In this document: positions 51,545 to 59,772 of the stretch, piece by piece | Position numbering within the stretch: the first letter of the stretch is position 1 | Layout of the letters: the number at the start of each line of letters is the position of its first letter | Origin: Mesonia sediminis | Lineage (GTDB): Bacteria > Bacteroidota > Bacteroidia > Flavobacteriales > Flavobacteriaceae | Length of the DNA stretch: 64,000 nt | Direction of reading: 5' to 3' | Assembly: GCF_042684705.1 (NCBI RefSeq) | Contig: NZ_JBHULZ010000041.1 | Span: 868,001 to 932,000, forward strand | Notes under the pieces: generated by a model | The model's database searches: none | What the model was told of the DNA's origin: nothing | What the model saw: the letters and a program-made list of their open reading frames with translations, nothing else | Translations under genes and position numbers: made by a program

Positions 51545-52648
51545 ATGAAAAACAACACCGTAAAATTTTCTCGCATTGACACCAATAAGTTCTTTAGGAC
51601 TCTAAATAAGCGAGTTAACACTTATTTTAAAGAAAACAACATCAACAAAACAGGTAACTGGAAACTTCACCTTAAGACCATAATCATGTTTAGCCTGTTT
51701 TTAAGTCCATACTTCATAATGTTAACCTTAGACATCTCCCAGTGGTGGATGCTTTTGCTCACAATAATTATGGGCGTAGGAATGGCAGGAGTAGGAATGA
51801 ATGTGATGCATGATGCCAACCATGGTTCTTATTCTTCAAAAAAATGGATCAATAAAATTATGGGGGGTAGCATGTATATTTTAGCTGGTAACGTATACAA
51901 CTGGCAGGTACAGCACAATGTTTTGCACCACACCTATACCAATGTGCACGGCCACGATGAAGATTTAGAAGCCGGCCGCATTATCCGATTTAGCAAGCAC
52001 AGTAAATGGCGTAGGTTTCATAAGTTTCAACATTATTATTCGGTTTTCCTTTACGGATTGCTAACCTTTAACTGGGTATTAACAACAGACTTTAAACAAA
52101 CACATCGCTATTTAAAGAAAAGATTAAGTTATGGTAAAATGCCTAATCCTATATGGCAATGGAGTACCTTAGCTATAACCAAAGCCTTATATATTGCCAT
52201 TTGGATTGTTATCCCTATGTTGGTTCTAAGTATTGCTTGGTGGAAAATTCTTTTAGGCTTTTTTATCATGCACTATACCGCTGGACTAATTTTAAGTATT
52301 GTTTTTCAACTGGCACATGTGGTAGAAAATACAGAAATGCCTTTGCCCGATGAAAAAGGAAACTTAAAAAATACTTGGGCGATTCATCAATTATTTACCA
52401 CTGTAAATTTTGCTACTAAAAATAGAATCATAAACTGGTTTACTGGCGGCTTAAACCACCAAATTGAGCACCACATATTTCCACATATCAGCCATATTCA
52501 TTATGATAAAATTGCTAAAATTGTAAAGCAGACAGCGCAAGAGTGCGAGTTGCCTTACCACGAATACAAAACAACACGAGCAGCTATAGTTGCTCACTTT
52601 AAACATTTAAAAGAAATGGGGGCCAAACCAAAAATAGCCCTATCTTAA
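51545..52648 (+). CDS. Membrane fatty acid desaturase (acyl-CoA/front-end type)
   Basis: Di-iron desaturase, 367 residues, with all three histidine boxes: HDANH, HHTYTNVHGHDED (HxxHH) and HQIEHHIFP. Four or more membrane helices surround them (IIMFSLFLSPYFIMLTL; LLTIIMGVGMAGVGMNVM; AIWIVIPMLVLSIAWW). The QIEHH box with Gln resembles front-end desaturases, but no cytochrome b5 domain is fused. Introduces a double bond into lipids, likely for cold adaptation. The aminotransferase gene follows after 10 bases. Confidence 0.92.
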   Translation: MKNNTVKFSRIDTNKFFRTLNKRVNTYFKENNINKTGNWKLHLKTIIMFSLFLSPYFIMLTLDISQWWMLLLTIIMGVGMAGVGMNVMHDANHGSYSSKKWINKIMGGSMYILAGNVYNWQVQHNVLHHTYTNVHGHDEDLEAGRIIRFSKHSKWRRFHKFQHYYSVFLYGLLTFNWVLTTDFKQTHRYLKKRLSYGKMPNPIWQWSTLAITKALYIAIWIVIPMLVLSIAWWKILLGFFIMHYTAGLILSIVFQLAHVVENTEMPLPDEKGNLKNTWAIHQLFTTVNFATKNRIINWFTGGLNHQIEHHIFPHISHIHYDKIAKIVKQTAQECELPYHEYKTTRAAIVAHFKHLKEMGAKPKIALS

Positions 52649-52658
52649 TCCTATTGCT

Positions 52659-53846
52659 ATGAATAAGCTATCAGACAGAATCAACCGGTTAGAGACAAGT
52701 GCAACCTTAGCCATGGCGGCCAAAGGCCGTGAGCTTAAAGCGGAAGGTAAAAATATAATCAGCCTTAGCTTAGGCGAACCCGACTTCAATACACCAGAAT
52801 TTATTAAAGATGCTGCTATCGCAGCCATCAATGATAATTATAATAAATATACCCCGGTTGATGGTTATGATGATTTAAAACAAGCGATCATCAACAAGTT
52901 CAAACGCGATAATAACCTCAACTATGATAAATCGCAGATTGTTGTATCTACAGGTGCAAAACAATCTTTAGCCAATGTAGCTATGGTTTGCATCAACCCA
53001 GGAGATGAAGTTATTTTACCCTGCCCGTATTGGGTGAGCTACAAGGATATTGTGAAAATTGCCGAAGGAGTGCCTGTAGAAGTACCAACTACTATCGAAA
53101 CAGATTTCAAAATGACTCCGCAACAGCTTGAAAAAGCCATTACACCCAAAACCAAAATGTTATGGTTTAGTTCTCCTTGCAATCCTAGCGGTATGTTGTA
53201 CAGTAAAGAAGAATTAAGAGCCCTAGCCGATGTGCTTCAAAAACATCCAGATATTATTGTAGTGAGCGATGAGATTTACGAACACATCAATTTTACAGCC
53301 AACGGGCACGCCTCTATGGCCGCTTTTGACGATATGTATGAGCGTACGGTAACCGTTAATGGGGTTTCCAAAGCTTTTGCGATGACCGGTTGGCGAATTG
53401 GCTATATTGGAGCTCCCTCGTATATAGCACGAGCTTGTAACAAGATTCAAGGACAATTTACTAGCGGAGCCAATTGTATTGCCCAACGCGCAACTATTGC
53501 CGCACTAGAAGCTCCAGTGAGCAAAATTTCTTTTATGATTGATACGTTTAAAGAACGTAGAAAACTTATTTTAGATTTATTAAGCGATGTTCCAGGCTTT
53601 AAATGCAACGCCCCACAAGGTGCTTTTTATGTTTTTCCCGATGTCTCGGAATTGTATGGAAAAAGCTTCCGCGGAAAAACCATCAACAATGCTACCGATT
53701 TAAGCATGTACCTTTTAGAAGAAGCTGAAGTTGCTACCGTAACGGGTGAAGCTTTTGGAGATGCTAACTGTATTCGTCTTTCTTATGCCGCCAGCGAAAA
53801 AGAAATTACACAGGCTATACAACAAATTAAGGCTGCGTTAAGTTAA
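52659..53846 (+). CDS. Class I PLP-dependent aminotransferase (aspartate-type)
   Basis: A 395-residue aminotransferase of the aspartate family Igamma. It has LSLGEPDFNTPEFIKDAA, STGAKQSLANVAM, FSSPCNPSGMLYS, VVSDEIYEHI (pyridine-ring Asp), the Schiff-base lysine in VNGVSKAFAMTGWRIGY, and RLSYAASEKEI. Most likely aspartate:2-oxoglutarate transfer, but specificity cannot be fixed by eye. Ends with a good terminator. Confidence 0.92.
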   Translation: MNKLSDRINRLETSATLAMAAKGRELKAEGKNIISLSLGEPDFNTPEFIKDAAIAAINDNYNKYTPVDGYDDLKQAIINKFKRDNNLNYDKSQIVVSTGAKQSLANVAMVCINPGDEVILPCPYWVSYKDIVKIAEGVPVEVPTTIETDFKMTPQQLEKAITPKTKMLWFSSPCNPSGMLYSKEELRALADVLQKHPDIIVVSDEIYEHINFTANGHASMAAFDDMYERTVTVNGVSKAFAMTGWRIGYIGAPSYIARACNKIQGQFTSGANCIAQRATIAALEAPVSKISFMIDTFKERRKLILDLLSDVPGFKCNAPQGAFYVFPDVSELYGKSFRGKTINNATDLSMYLLEEAEVATVTGEAFGDANCIRLSYAASEKEITQAIQQIKAALS

Positions 53847-53870
53847 TTATACTTAAAATTCAACATATAA

Positions 53871-53909
53871 AAATGCTTCTCCTATTGGGAAGCATTTTAT
53901 TTTTTTATG
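53871..53909 (+). terminator. Terminator of the aminotransferase gene
   Basis: AAAATGCTTC and GAAGCATTTT form a perfect 10-base stem with a 9-base loop followed by T-rich sequence. The following 130 bases hold nothing recognised. Confidence 0.88.
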
Positions 53910-54045
53910 GATTATATATTTTTTATTGAATGACTACAATTTAGGTTTCTATAATTTCTCCAATTCATTTTAATGCAACCACATACTTACCTAAAGGCTA
54001 GGTAGAAACATCTATATTTACTGCGCTTGCCTTTACATCTAAAAT

Positions 54046-54378
54046 TTAATTATTTCCTATTACGGTTTGGGTAGAGATAATACTTATATAACCCGAACTG
54101 GCTCCAGCTGCTTGGTAATAAAACGTTATTTGATCGCTTGGGTTAAGGCTTATCTTTTGTAATTGGTAAGGGCTGTTTGCAATTACACTAGCATAATCTT
54201 TGTAGCCGTCAACTTCTGCTATAATCTCCAATTTATAGGTTTGTGCTATAGCATTTCTGAGTTTAAGTTGCTCTCCAATGCCATAAATTCTCTTTTTCGT
54301 CGTACCAATTCTAGATGGCAGGTTCATTAATTGTGTTTGCCTGTAATATAGAAGAATAATTGTTTGGTTGGTGGGCAA
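54046..54378 (-). CDS. Orphan ORF, probably a fragment (110 aa or less)
   Basis: An open frame with a weak TTG start; an internal ATG (MNLPSRIGTTKKR) leaves about 93 residues. It has no signal peptide, and the second half is beta-like and Tyr/Ser-rich (YKLEIIAEVDGYKDYASVIA, ITFYYQAAGASSGYISI). It reads like the C-terminal part of a larger secreted protein that has lost its beginning. A stop lies just upstream in frame, and a 10-base direct repeat (TAAATTACTA twice) is nearby at 54416-54440. No function; may not be expressed. Confidence 0.4.
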   Translation of the reverse strand: MPTNQTIILLYYRQTQLMNLPSRIGTTKKRIYGIGEQLKLRNAIAQTYKLEIIAEVDGYKDYASVIANSPYQLQKISLNPSDQITFYYQAAGASSGYISIISTQTVIGNN

Positions 54379-54484
54379 AGTTGTTGCACAATATTTGATT
54401 CTAATTGGGTAGATTTAAATTACTAACATCTAAATTACTAGAAAACATTAAATTTAAAATAAGACGTTAAAATGCAGTTAAGAG

Positions 54485-55981
54485 TTAACGATTTCTCCAG
54501 AACATGGGAGTCAAAATAATAAGCACCGTAAACAGCTCTAAACGACCTATAAGCATTAAAAACGCAGACCACCATTTACCCAACATGGGTAGGCTGTTAA
54601 AATTATCAACTGGACTCAGATCGCCAAACGCAGGCCCTATGTTCCCTAGAGAAGAAGCAGCTCCTCCAATTGCTGTCGGAAAATCTAAGCCTAACGCAGC
54701 CAATCCCATAGCTCCAATAATAAAAGCCAGCATATAAAGAATAAAGAATCCTAAAATATTAAAAACAATTTCTCCTTTTATTCCCTTACCGTTGTAACGG
54801 ACTGGTACAATTGCATTAGGGTGTAATGCCCTTTTAAATTCAGCAATTCCATTTCTAATCATAATAATATGACGCACCACCTTTACCCCTCCAGAAGTTG
54901 ATCCTGCCGAACCCCCTAGGAAAAACAAACCAAAAAAGAAAATAGTTAAAAAGGGGGTCCATAAAGTAAAATCGGCGGTAATAAAACCAGTTGTGGTTAT
55001 CACCGTTAGAATTTGAAAAAGCGCGTGCCTGAAAGCACTTTCAAACTCTCCCCAAACTTTTGGATGCACTATGGTAGACTGACTTGTATCTGCATAAAAG
55101 TAAATTAGTAGCGCTGCAACAATAGCAAAACCAAAAACAAAAATAGCATACCATTTAAATTCATCTTCGTGCAAAATGCGTTGAATTTTTCCCTTAAAAG
55201 CAAAGTAACTCATCACAAAATTAGTACCTGCTAAGAACATAAAGACAATAATTATATATTGAATTAAAGGTTGATCATTCCAGTAAGCAACGCTTGCATT
55301 CTTAGTTGAAAATCCTCCTGTAGACAATGTACTAAGCGCATGATTTACAGCATCAAAAAAAGACATGCCGGCCAAATTCAATAAAATCGTTTCGGCGGCT
55401 GTGTAACCAACATAAATAAGCCATAATCTTTTTGCCGTGTCTGCAATTCTAGGTTTTAATTTATCTGCGCTGGGTCCTGGTGCTTCAGCGGCAAACAATT
55501 GCATACCTCCTATTCCTAAAAGCGGAAGAATGGCTACCGCAAGCACAATTATACCCATACCTCCTATCCAATGAGTAAGGCTACGCCATAATAAAACACC
55601 TTCGGGTAATACTTCTATATCGTCTAAAATAGTGGCTCCAGTAGTTGTATAACCAGACATAGTTTCAAAGAAAGCATTGGTAATATCGGGGATAGCATCC
55701 GTAAAGAGATAAGGCAGCATACCACTTAAGGCCATAAAAATCCAACCAAAGGTTACAATTATATACCCTTCTCTTTGTTTAAGTTTTTTGGCATAATCTC
55801 GGGTTACAAACATGAAAAGCATACCTACCATCATTGTGGTTACAGATGCTCCTGCAATTTGTACCGTAGCACCATCTTTGTAAACCCAGCTCACCAAGGT
55901 CGCAATAAGCATAAAGCCGCCATTGCATAACAACAGCAACCCCATAATGTATACAATAATTTTAAAATTAAGTTTAGGCAT
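54485..55981 (-). CDS. trkH: TrkH-family potassium uptake channel
   Basis: Membrane pore for K+ (or Na+) uptake, 498 residues. Four pore-loop signatures are visible: SGYTTTGATI, STLSTGGFSTK, VITTTGFITADF and SSLGNIGPAFG, each with the selectivity Gly. It starts with a one-base overlap (TAATG) with the stop of trkA upstream on the same strand, so channel and gating subunit are made together. Confidence 0.94.
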   Translation of the reverse strand: MPKLNFKIIVYIMGLLLLCNGGFMLIATLVSWVYKDGATVQIAGASVTTMMVGMLFMFVTRDYAKKLKQREGYIIVTFGWIFMALSGMLPYLFTDAIPDITNAFFETMSGYTTTGATILDDIEVLPEGVLLWRSLTHWIGGMGIIVLAVAILPLLGIGGMQLFAAEAPGPSADKLKPRIADTAKRLWLIYVGYTAAETILLNLAGMSFFDAVNHALSTLSTGGFSTKNASVAYWNDQPLIQYIIIVFMFLAGTNFVMSYFAFKGKIQRILHEDEFKWYAIFVFGFAIVAALLIYFYADTSQSTIVHPKVWGEFESAFRHALFQILTVITTTGFITADFTLWTPFLTIFFFGLFFLGGSAGSTSGGVKVVRHIIMIRNGIAEFKRALHPNAIVPVRYNGKGIKGEIVFNILGFFILYMLAFIIGAMGLAALGLDFPTAIGGAASSLGNIGPAFGDLSPVDNFNSLPMLGKWWSAFLMLIGRLELFTVLIILTPMFWRNR

Positions 55982-57330
55982 TATGAAAATAGCTTTTCTA
56001 TTTTATGGATAGATCGGGGTAATGAGCACACCACTATACGGTCTCCTGGCTCTATCAAAATATCGCCCGATGCTATCATACCCTTACCTTTTCTAACTAC
56101 GCCACCCACAATTGTAGATCTAGGAAAGTCGATATCTACAATACGTTTACCACAAACTTTTGATTTCTTATGCACAATAAACTCCAGCAATTCGGCATTT
56201 AAATTATTAAGTTTGGTCATGGCGACAACCTCTCCTTTGCGCACATACCTAAAGATGGTGTTTGCCGCTAGTAATTTTTTATTGATTAAGGAGTTTATTC
56301 CTATAGAATGACTCAATTGAAAATAATCCATATTTTCTACTAAAGCGATGGTCTTTTTCACTCCTTTAGATTTGGCTACCAAGCAAGACATGATATTGGT
56401 TTCAGAATTTCCCGTAACCGAGATAAAAGCATCCATATCATGAATATTCTCCTCTTCTAATAAACCTACATTCCTACCATCTCCATTAATTATTAGCGTA
56501 TCATTCATCTCATCCGCTAATTCAAATGCCTTTTCTCTATCTTTTTCCACCAGCTTGACATTAAATTTGGCATTTGCCAATTCTTTCGCTGTTTGTTTAC
56601 CAATCTTACTCCCTCCAAGAATCATCACATTTTTGATTTCTTGTTTTTGTTTACCCGTTAATTTATACAGCTGTTCAGACCCTTGCCTACTGGACATGAA
56701 ATAAGCCTGGTCTCCTTCCTTAAACTCAGTATCACCACGAGGAATTAGCGTAAATTGGGTTCCATAGCGCTGTATCGCAATACAGACGAAAGGTATATCA
56801 GGAAAAATATTTTGGGCTTCTTTTAATGTTTTACCTAAAAATGGTGCATTACGCGAGAGTTTAAAACCAATCATTGACAAGGCCCCTTCATCAAACTCAA
56901 AGGTATCATTAAACGCCGATTGCTTTACCAAAGACTCAATTTCTTTTGCTGCTAATGATTCTGGTGAAATGAGTTCGTCTATCCCAAACTGCTCAAAGCC
57001 TACCACATCTTTATGCTCGATAAACTCGGTATTTCTAATTCTTGCAATGGTACGTTTAGCCCCCAATTGTTTTGCCAAAACACAAATAGTTATATTGGTT
57101 GTCTCGCTACTGGTTACACCAACCACCAAATCGGCTCCTTTTATTTGAGCGTCATGAAGTAATAAAATTGAAGTTGCATCCCCTTTTATGGTTCTTATAT
57201 CCAGATGACTGTCGGCATACTCTAAACTTTCTGCATCCGGATCTATAAGGGTAATATCTTGAGACTCAAAAGAAAGCAGCTTCGATAAATGAAAACCAAC
57301 TTCTCCTGCCCCTGCAATGATAATTTTCAT
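55981..57330 (-). CDS. trkA: Trk system NAD-binding gating subunit TrkA
   Basis: Cytosolic regulator of TrkH, 449 residues, with two copies of the TrkA_N plus TrkA_C module. First nucleotide site GAGEVGFHLSKLLSFESQDITLID, second GGSKIGKQTAKELANAKFNVKLVEKD; each is followed by a TrkA_C domain. Coupled to trkH by a one-base overlap, divergent from the menaquinone methyltransferase gene. Confidence 0.95.
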   Translation of the reverse strand: MKIIIAGAGEVGFHLSKLLSFESQDITLIDPDAESLEYADSHLDIRTIKGDATSILLLHDAQIKGADLVVGVTSSETTNITICVLAKQLGAKRTIARIRNTEFIEHKDVVGFEQFGIDELISPESLAAKEIESLVKQSAFNDTFEFDEGALSMIGFKLSRNAPFLGKTLKEAQNIFPDIPFVCIAIQRYGTQFTLIPRGDTEFKEGDQAYFMSSRQGSEQLYKLTGKQKQEIKNVMILGGSKIGKQTAKELANAKFNVKLVEKDREKAFELADEMNDTLIINGDGRNVGLLEEENIHDMDAFISVTGNSETNIMSCLVAKSKGVKKTIALVENMDYFQLSHSIGINSLINKKLLAANTIFRYVRKGEVVAMTKLNNLNAELLEFIVHKKSKVCGKRIVDIDFPRSTIVGGVVRKGKGMIASGDILIEPGDRIVVCSLPRSIHKIEKLFS

Positions 57331-57432
57331 GAATGGTTTTTTTAGTAGGGCAAAGATATGGCATTTACAATTGGAGATGCCAAGCTCTAACCGATTTTTT
57401 TATTTGTGAATCTTATTTTTAGTATTAAAACT

Positions 57433-57440
57433 TATCTTTG
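57433..57440 (+). promoter_or_regulatory. TAnnTTTG -7 box of the menaquinone methyltransferase gene
   Basis: TATCTTTG lies 12 bases before the preferred ATG and overlaps the alternative upstream TTG start. The nearest upstream TTG is 26 bases away, slightly long for -33. Confidence 0.5.
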
Positions 57441-57452
57441 TCAAAAAAAGCC

Positions 57453-58181
57453 ATGGCAAAGAAAGTCACCCCTTATAAAGATTCAAAACTAGCTAAGAAA
57501 AAGCAGGTAGAACAAATGTTTGATACCATCTCTGATAATTACGATGGACTCAATCGTGTCATCTCATTTGGTATTGATACTTCTTGGCGCAAAAAGGTAA
57601 TTCAAATGGTTATGAACACCCAGCCCAAAAATGCTTTAGATATAGCAACAGGAACGGGAGACTTAGCTATTAGTCTAGCAGAAGCTGGAGTACCAGATGT
57701 AATTGGACTAGATTTATCTGAGGGTATGCTAAGCGTAGGACGCAAAAAAATAGAAAGCAAAGGCTTAGACAATAAAATTAAGATGACCCAAGGAGATTCT
57801 GAGGCTTTACCTTTTAAAGAAAATACTTTTGATGCGATTACAGTGGCTTTTGGCGTTAGAAATTTTGAAAGCCTAGAAAAAGGATTAGCCGAAATTTACC
57901 GCGTGCTAAAACCAGGAGGCATTTTTATTGTTTTAGAAACATCTGTCCCTACCAAAGCTCCTTTTAAACAAGGATATAAATTTTACACTAAATATATGTT
58001 GCCTAGTATTGGAAAACTGTTCTCAAAAGACAAGGTGGCATACAAATATTTAAGCGATAGTGCCGCGGTTTTCCCCTTTGGTGAAAAATTCAACAATATT
58101 TTAAAGAAAATTGGGTTTAATAAAGTGAATCATCATCCGCAAACTATGGGTGTAGCAACAATTTATTCTGCTTCAAAGTAA
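57453..58181 (+). CDS. ubiE: Demethylmenaquinone methyltransferase (UbiE/MenG)
   Basis: Last step of menaquinone synthesis. The ATG MAKKVTPYKDSKL is preferred over an upstream TTG five codons earlier, which overlaps the -7 box. Family motifs: VEQMFDTISDNYDGLNRVISFGID, ALDIATGTGDLAI, VIGLDLSEGML, FGVRNFESLEKGLAE, and LKPGGIFIVLE. The PorT-like gene follows after 4 bases. Confidence 0.94.
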   Translation: MAKKVTPYKDSKLAKKKQVEQMFDTISDNYDGLNRVISFGIDTSWRKKVIQMVMNTQPKNALDIATGTGDLAISLAEAGVPDVIGLDLSEGMLSVGRKKIESKGLDNKIKMTQGDSEALPFKENTFDAITVAFGVRNFESLEKGLAEIYRVLKPGGIFIVLETSVPTKAPFKQGYKFYTKYMLPSIGKLFSKDKVAYKYLSDSAAVFPFGEKFNNILKKIGFNKVNHHPQTMGVATIYSASK

Positions 58182-58185
58182 TTTT

Positions 58186-58878
58186 ATGAGATATTTATTG
58201 ATGTGTACGGTGGTTTTTTTAAGCCTCACGAGCAGCTATGGACAAGGATTTTTTAACACCGAAAAGATTCGCAACAAAGATAATATGGACAAGCAGCGTT
58301 GGTCTTGGGGTTATTTTTTAGGCTTTAACTCTTACGGATTCGACTTGCAATACAATAAGCCCGCAACCGACATTGTGGTGAAAAACGATATTGGTTTTAA
58401 TGTAGGGCTTTTGGGAAATCTAAGAATCAATGATTATATTGATCTAAGGTTAGAGCCTGGAGTTGTCTTTGCCAATCGCACCTTTACTTATACCGAAATT
58501 CCCGAAGACAATTTTAGAGATATCAAATCTACCTACATTCATGTGCCTTTGTTGGTGAAGTTTTCAACCAAAAGACTCAACAACTTTAAACCCTTTGTAG
58601 TGGGTGGGGTTTCACGCTCTATCAACCTATCTAGTAATGAAACTAATCCAGATGACAATAGCGCGGGCGAATTTAGAATGATTAATGATGCCAATTATTT
58701 TGAGCTAGGATTTGGCATTGATTTTTACCTGCCTTATTTCAAATTCACCCCCTCTATACGCGGTGTATTTGGCATGACCGATGAACTTAAGCGAGATAAA
58801 GACCCAAACAGTCCTTACACAGGGCAAATTGAATCTATGAAGTCACGCGGCATCTTTATTAATTTTACTTTTCAATAA
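58186..58878 (+). CDS. porT: PorT-like outer-membrane protein (type IX secretion)
   Basis: A 230-residue outer-membrane beta-barrel: signal peptide ending ...SSYGQ, then KDNMDKQRWSWGYFLGFNSYGFDLQYN, a stretch typical of PorT, the T9SS barrel. Alternating strands with aromatic ends run to IFINFTFQ at the C-terminus. Pairing with the menaquinone methyltransferase gene is, as I recall, common in Flavobacteriaceae and supports the PorT identity over a generic OmpW-like porin. Confidence 0.83.
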   Translation: MRYLLMCTVVFLSLTSSYGQGFFNTEKIRNKDNMDKQRWSWGYFLGFNSYGFDLQYNKPATDIVVKNDIGFNVGLLGNLRINDYIDLRLEPGVVFANRTFTYTEIPEDNFRDIKSTYIHVPLLVKFSTKRLNNFKPFVVGGVSRSINLSSNETNPDDNSAGEFRMINDANYFELGFGIDFYLPYFKFTPSIRGVFGMTDELKRDKDPNSPYTGQIESMKSRGIFINFTFQ

Positions 58879-58990
58879 GCATGCTTCGGTTTTTGGTTAT
58901 TGATTAACTCCAAACCAAAAAGGAGAACTTAAACAGTTTTCCCTTAGCCGTAAAATTTTAACCCGCAAGTATCTAGATAACAAAATAAAC

Positions 58991-59006
58991 GCCATTTTCA
59001 AATGGC
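58991..59006 (-). terminator. Hairpin downstream of the SpoU methyltransferase gene
   Basis: GCCATTT and AAATGGC form a 7-base stem, 9 bases past the stop, followed on the minus strand by GTTTATTTTG, only moderately T-rich. Confidence 0.55.
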
Positions 59007-59015
59007 ACTAAACAA

Positions 59016-59741
59016 TTAACCTCTTCTCCACTCGCTTAGCAAAATGGCCGTAGCCGTGGCTACATTTAAACTTTCAGTAGATTGGTTTTCGCCAAATTGT
59101 GGAATACTTATTTTTTGACTTGCTAAACTTTCGATGGTGGGAGAAATGCCGTTAGCTTCATTACCTAATATTAAAATTCCGCTTGACGGCAATTGGGTTT
59201 TATATACATTTTCACCATCCATAAAAGTTCCTAGTAGGGGTAAATCGGTGTTTTTTAAAGTTTCGTATAAATCCGTGTAAGCCATGTTTACTCTAGCAAG
59301 AGAACCCATAGTTGCTTGCACTACTTTTTCATTATAGCAATCTACGGTATCATTAGAACACAGAATTTGCCTCACACCAAACCAGTCACAAAGTCTTATA
59401 ATTGTACCTAAATTGCCTGGGTCGCGCACTCCGTCTAAGGCTACCGCAAAATCAACCGCTTTCACAGTATCATTTTTTTCGGGTATTTTGAAAAGCGCTA
59501 ATGCGATTTGTGGGGTGGCCAGCTTACTAATCTTTTTCAAATCGGCTTCGGTGATGAGTTGTAATTTCTCTGTTGGAACATAAAAGACATCTGTAGTGCT
59601 ATACAGCAACTCCAATTCATAATTTGAGTTTAAAAGTTCTTTTATAACTTTAATTCCTTCGGCTACAAAAAGATTATATTTATTCCTATATTTTTTTTGC
59701 GAAAGACTGTTTATTAACTTTATTTGATTTTTGCTGAGCAT
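59016..59741 (-). CDS. TrmH/SpoU-family RNA 2'-O-methyltransferase
   Basis: A 241-residue SPOUT methyltransferase. N-terminal substrate-binding part (NQIKLINSLSQKKYRNKYNLFVAEGIKVIKELL) and the knotted catalytic domain with VALDGVRDPGNLGTIIRLCDWFG, LILGNEANGIS and IPQFGENQSTESLNVATATAILLSEW. Targets a ribose in tRNA or rRNA; the position cannot be assigned. Divergent from the TamL-like gene with 31 bases between. Confidence 0.92.
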   Translation of the reverse strand: MLSKNQIKLINSLSQKKYRNKYNLFVAEGIKVIKELLNSNYELELLYSTTDVFYVPTEKLQLITEADLKKISKLATPQIALALFKIPEKNDTVKAVDFAVALDGVRDPGNLGTIIRLCDWFGVRQILCSNDTVDCYNEKVVQATMGSLARVNMAYTDLYETLKNTDLPLLGTFMDGENVYKTQLPSSGILILGNEANGISPTIESLASQKISIPQFGENQSTESLNVATATAILLSEWRRG

Positions 59742-59758
59742 AAATTGATGTATTTTTG
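59731..59758 (+). promoter_or_regulatory. Promoter of the TamL-like gene
   Basis: TTG at 59731-59733, a 17-base spacer and TATTTTTG at 59751-59758, a good Bacteroidota promoter that ends 14 bases before the start codon. Its -33 part lies inside the divergent methyltransferase gene. Confidence 0.65.
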
Positions 59759-59772
59759 AACCTAATTTTTAG

